DNA from: Bombus terrestris
Taxonomy: Eukaryota; Arthropoda; Insecta; Hymenoptera; Apidae
Direction of reading: 5' to 3'
NCBI RefSeq assembly: GCF_910591885.1
Contig: NC_063286.1
Span: forward strand, 3,348,001 to 3,412,000
Length of the DNA: 64,000 nucleotides
Within the stretch, counting starts at the first letter, position 1; each line of letters opens with the position of its first letter. Below the pieces are notes generated by a model. That model had not been told where the DNA came from and did no database searches. It was given only the letters and a program-made list of their open reading frames with translations. The position numbers and the translations under genes were made by a program. Positions 60,004 through 64,000 of the stretch are shown piece by piece.

Positions 60004-61256
60004 CCCTCTGAGTGCTGTGGGCGCATATAGGCGTCTGGCAAAAGCTATCGGTGTGGACTAAGGACATATATATGCGTTTCCTGTAAGCGCCCGGCATGGA
60101 CTAAGGACGCATATATGGGTCTTTCAATTTTTCCCAACACCTACGCAGAAGTAATACTATCACGTTCGTGTGAAATAAATATAAATGCATTCCTTACGGC
60201 AGTAAACAAATGCCAATAGTGGCTCGTTATTGTTGAAGCGGTCACCACTTGTAAGAAAACTGTGTTTCAACCGCTCGCGGAGAGACGCGATCGCGAGATA
60301 ACGCGTCAACGAGAGTCGTAAATTCTCGTTACGATTAAACAATCGACGCCACGAACTGATTGATCCCCTATTTCTATTACGAGAATAGAGGTGGTTAGGT
60401 TTGAGTGTATACGAACAACTACACTGAGTTGGTTGATAAAAGTTTAATAAAAATAACGAAACAACAAGTTCAGTCAAAGATCAACAATTAAAAACGAAAA
60501 AGATAACAGTCAAGGTTGGTTTAGCGGTTTGCTTATAACGAGACCTATCGCATTTCGCAGCTTGAGATAGACGTTATGTGTTAGACTCGATTCAATGTGT
60601 AACGTTCGACGTGTCACAAGGAACTGATCGACTTTAGACGATTTCTTTGTCTCATTTTTAAGACGACCCCCACTATACTTAGGTCACGCCACCGTTCGCG
60701 CCTATGATCACGTATGTCTGTTCTTGCGTGGGAAACGTAACGGACAAAATTCGACGTTTCGAGAGCTCGCTGCTTGACAACAGCTATGCGCTCGTCGATA
60801 CATTGTATATGATTCGGCGGTCCGATAAGACGATCTGCCTGCGACATTGTAGGGCCGCGAGCGACGGTTAGAAAATACAGCCTGTGGTAAGCCTCGTGGC
60901 GTAACAAACTGTACATCTGGTTTTCTTAGTTTTCTCAAGCACTGAATTTTTCACACACAACTAAATTATTAACTCGCGTTATATTTACTAAATTTAGTCT
61001 TCTAGTTTATTGTTTTCTAGTTTATTACCCAAATTCCAGTTAACTGCAAATTTCAACGTTTATAATAAATAATGAAAAATAACTAAAAAAATAACGCTCT
61101 TGAATCGTTTAATCTCGCGCAAAAGAATTACTATAACTTATTACGATTTGCGCTTTGAATAGTCCAATCAACAGAGCTCGGTCTAACGAAAAAGTATTCC
61201 GTCCACAGCGATCGTCAGCGCTAGACGCGCGCCGTCCATATTCAGCACTCAAAGGG
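60004..61256 (-). mobile_element. piggyBac-type element, copy 2, split by an LTR
   Basis: Reverse-oriented relative of 38451-39073. Ends CCCTCTGAGTGCTG and CAGCACTCAAAGGG are flanked by TTAA (60000-60003, 61257-61260). Removing the 644-bp solo LTR and its 5-bp duplication leaves about 604 bp, close to the 623 bp of the other copy. No transposase frame. Confidence 0.9.
60263..60906 (+). mobile_element. solo LTR inside the piggyBac-type element, 644 bp
   Basis: It begins TGTTTCAACCGCTCGCGG and ends CGTGGCGTAACA. The target duplication AACTG is perfect (60258-60262, 60907-60911). The uninterrupted element at 38 kb shows the filled-in site as a single AACTG. It is the same LTR family as in the zen intron. 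No internal sequence remains. Confidence 0.9.
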
Positions 61257-62399
61257 TTAAATATCAGTGTACCGTTGGCAGAGCCTAGCAGCGCCACCTC
61301 CAAACCTAATCCATGCTAAACTAACCTCCAATTGCCGTCATTCACATAGCCAACAAGATCCTCTCGCAATCATGTTAAGCCGGGCTGTCTAAACTCCCTT
61401 CGTGTTCTCACCGACAACGCATTATCCGTCCCTCTTACGAGCGAGAACGCGTGTGCCAGCGTCGTGGAGGCGTCGCGTCGCAAATACAGAGATCGCGCGG
61501 TTATTAATAACGTTATTAATCGCGAAGGCTCGTGCAAGTGGTGCGAAATTCGAGAAATCAAAGCACGGTTATTACTCAAGCCGTGGCCGACAATACCAGG
61601 CTGCTTTATTCCAGCCGGATATGTAGGTTACCAGCGAGCCTAACAGAAGTGGCGGACAATGAGAAGCGAGAGGATGATCCAAGACTGAGAGAAAAATAGC
61701 GCACGCGAGAGCGAGACGGTTAGTGATCATCGTAGGTGGGCGAACGCGTCACCTTTAATTAATCACGCGACTGTATTATTTCCCGTTTAAGCTCCCCTTT
61801 TCGGTGGCCCATCGAGAAAGAGGCAGTGGACGAGGAGAGAAGAGAAGAGACGCAACGGGAATCGTAAGCGAGAGACGCTTTGCTTGAGACGTACGGTACA
61901 AAAGAGGAGCGGAAAGCAAAGCTACGGCCACCTTTACAGACAGCCTTCGTATAAACATGTCAGTCCGCCGAGGCTCGTCTCGAGAAACGGGCCCGCGTTC
62001 ATCCATCACTTCGTCCCCCTGACTTCCTTCGTCTAGCCTTCCTCTACGATACGTCGTCCGCCCCCTCTTCCCTCCTCTATTGCTTTTCGTTGTGCCGTTG
62101 CTCACAATTCGCCGCTATTTTTCTCGCGACTCGTACTCGAAAGCAAAAAAATATCTTTCAAATGGCAAACCGCTGCTGAGAGGCTACGTAACGGGAAAGC
62201 TGGTCTCGCGGGCCCCCTATTTTCGCCGGTTCCCGCCGCGAGAATTTGTTCTGCACATGTACCGTTAGCAACGCCGCTCAATCTCCACAAGATTCGACGT
62301 TTTTGCCTTTCGTTCGAGTGTGAAACGACTGCGATGCATTAATGGGCAACGATTCGGATCATTCGAGCGTTCGCCTTCGAGTATTCAACTGTAGGTTAA
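61257..62399. other. non-coding, GC-rich; palindrome at 61503
   Basis: About 1 kb of GC-richer DNA (61.38-62.35 kb) with overlapping short frames on both strands. It contains the perfect 18-bp palindrome ATTAATAACGTTATTAAT (61503-61520), a pair of TAAT-type homeodomain half-sites. Possible enhancer, not shown. Confidence 0.4.
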
Positions 62400-63713
62400 C
62401 GCTTTGTCTGCCACGCCGAAATCACATGTTCCGCTCAGGACGCCACGGCTTTGGCTTTCTTAAATGGGAAAATCGACGGCCAATTTTATTTGGATCTTCG
62501 CATCGATTTCGTACGAAACAACGTGCTTTCGTGGATTACGAAAAGGATTTGAGGAAAGTGGATATAAAAGGACAAAAGTATCTTGTTCACGTATTCATAT
62601 ACCGGGTCTTGCTTAAATTCAGCATCTAACTAACCTACAAAGTATCTGTGAGAATAGCTTGAAAATAATTTCAAGGTCATCAATTCAGTTTTGCGTGTCA
62701 ATATCTATTTTTTATATTATCTGTATGATGTTTTAAGCGATTTTAAGGCGAATTGAAGACAATACAGAGTTAGTAACTTTTCAAAATTTTCAGTAGCAAT
62801 AGAAATAATTTATTAAAAAGTAAACGTTCTTAAAAAAAGTTAAAGCGTTCTGAGGGGACACTAGCCAATTTCCTTTGCAATCAACGGCTAGAATTGCAAA
62901 TTTTAGGTTATGGCGCATAACATGACCAATTTTTAGAGATTCATACTTCATTGAAGATTAGAAATTAATAGAAGGCGGGTATGTGTATATGTACACAAAT
63001 ACTAAAAAATTAAATGTCAACGTAGCATGCCAATTTGAAATTTTTGAAAGGTCAGTACACTTCTTGTCTCTAATTTTTTTTTATTTTTAGCACTTTGACT
63101 GCCACGCTGGACGCCACGGGAGTATTCATGTAATGGCAAAATAATAATAAATTGATGACGTAAGACAACATTCTTCCACAATGGACCATTTATCTTATTG
63201 GTGGTCACGGGTGACCACCATGGCGTCTTAGTAGCAGTTGATATCGACATATCATAACAAGGCTTTGTTTATTTCAACAAAACATTCGCATTCGTTGTTT
63301 CGTCGTAAGCAAAACGTGCAGAATATATTGGTGAACGTGTAGAAGATATTAGTAAACAGTATTTGCTCATGCTATATATAACAGTAAGGTATGTTCACAC
63401 TTCTAACCTCAATTATATGATCATAAAGCAGTATTTACTTATTATATTTTCTAAGGTGTGTTTATAATAATATTCGCAGATTACCTGTCAAAGATGTGGA
63501 AGCAAACACAGTGCACAGTTAGATGCAAGATTTGTCCTCATTTTCTTTTTATTAATGTTTTAATAAAAATATTTAACTGTTCAATGGGGCACTTTTTATC
63601 TCAAAGCATCTTCTATTTATAGGTTATATTTAAAATACCCTAACTGTCAATTTTCATGTAATTTTTAAAATTGTAACCGTGGGTGATATGTGATCCACGT
63701 GGCAGTCAAGGTG
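62400..63713 (+). repeat. piggyBac-type repeat family, copy D
   Basis: It begins with a terminal-repeat-like CGCTTTGTCTGCCACG right after TTAA (62396-62399). It then runs through the block shared with copy B (GATCTTCGCATCGAT..., ACCGGGTCTTGCTTAAATTC). It ends with the inner element 63091-63713 (CACTTTGACTGCCACG...CGTGGCAGTCAAGGTG) followed by TTAT. The outer ends may therefore bound a 1.3-kb unit that contains the inner one. Confidence 0.7.
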
Positions 63714-64000
63714 TTATAAACTACATCTCCACTATGAAACTGATATTTCCTTATGTATCGAAGCTGCAGACTGTTATAAAGCGTCGATAAAAGTAGCAAC
63801 TATGCATTATCGTATTAAATTCGTTATAAAATCCCATTGTAAAATTCAATGCCACAGTAGATTCGGCTATCGCCAGGCCTTGAATAGAGAACCGTGGACG
63901 TGGCGCGGGACGCTGGATCCGCCGGGTTCCGAGAAATATATGAACCGAGTAGACTCCACCCCAGCGAGTTGGTCGTAAGTCAAACGAGACTCTCAGTTCG
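63714..64000. other. non-coding; initiator-like motif at the window edge
   Basis: GC-richer DNA at 63.86-64.00 kb ends in CTCTCAGTTCG, where TCAGTT matches the arthropod initiator. No TATA box sits at the right distance. What follows lies outside the window. Confidence 0.25.

Overview
This window looks like about 64 kb of a holometabolous insect genome, from inside the Hox complex around the Hox3/zerknüllt (zen) gene. Three things suggest this: a single clear Antp-class homeobox gene with a zen-type homeodomain, spliceosomal intron signals, and a dense load of small DNA-transposon derivatives (mariner-type with TA duplications, piggyBac-type with TTAA duplications) and solo LTRs. A hymenopteran, perhaps a bee, is my best guess from the gene's style and the mariner-type terminal repeats. 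That guess is inference and no search was run.

The only gene I can support fully is zen, on the + strand. It has a TATA/Initiator promoter at 44601-44636, exon 1 at 44736-45492, a 3325-bp intron, and exon 2 at 48818-49653, giving 1593 nt and 530 residues. A poly(A) signal lies at 49769. Exon 1 carries a 22-unit coding minisatellite (Q/A/P-rich heptads) and exon 2 carries the homeodomain. If the cluster keeps the ancestral uniform orientation, Deformed should lie to the left and proboscipedia to the right. I found no exon of either with confidence. A weak candidate promoter with a short first exon sits at 59.34-59.47 kb, and a bare initiator motif lies at the last bases.

Left part (1-44 kb): non-coding DNA with five long-period tandem arrays. 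These are near 5.0-5.9 kb (195-bp unit), 7.8-8.8 kb (about 370 bp), 11.7-13.0 kb (about 100 bp), 29.3-30.0 kb (141 bp) and 38.15-39.3 kb (196 bp). GC-richer patches lie between them, which may be cis-regulatory, and there are dispersed mobile-element derivatives. At 36.1-37.5 kb there is a composite element whose outer ends are mariner-type terminal repeats and which has swallowed a copia-like solo LTR. A second copy stands at 56.2-57.3 kb, so the composite moved or was copied as a unit. At 38.45-39.07 kb a piggyBac-type element splits one unit of a tandem array, and the neighbouring unit still shows the empty TTAA site.

Right part (50-64 kb): mariner-type short elements, two more copies of a second piggyBac-type repeat family (others at 26.5 and 40.3 kb, one holding a long foldback), and a second copy of the first piggyBac-type element at 60.0-61.3 kb broken by a solo LTR. 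That LTR belongs to the same family as a solo LTR in opposite orientation inside the zen intron; both have intact 5-bp target duplications.

Many long open frames in GC-rich or repeat DNA were judged spurious. Nothing resembling a tRNA, rRNA or recognised Hox-cluster microRNA was found by eye.
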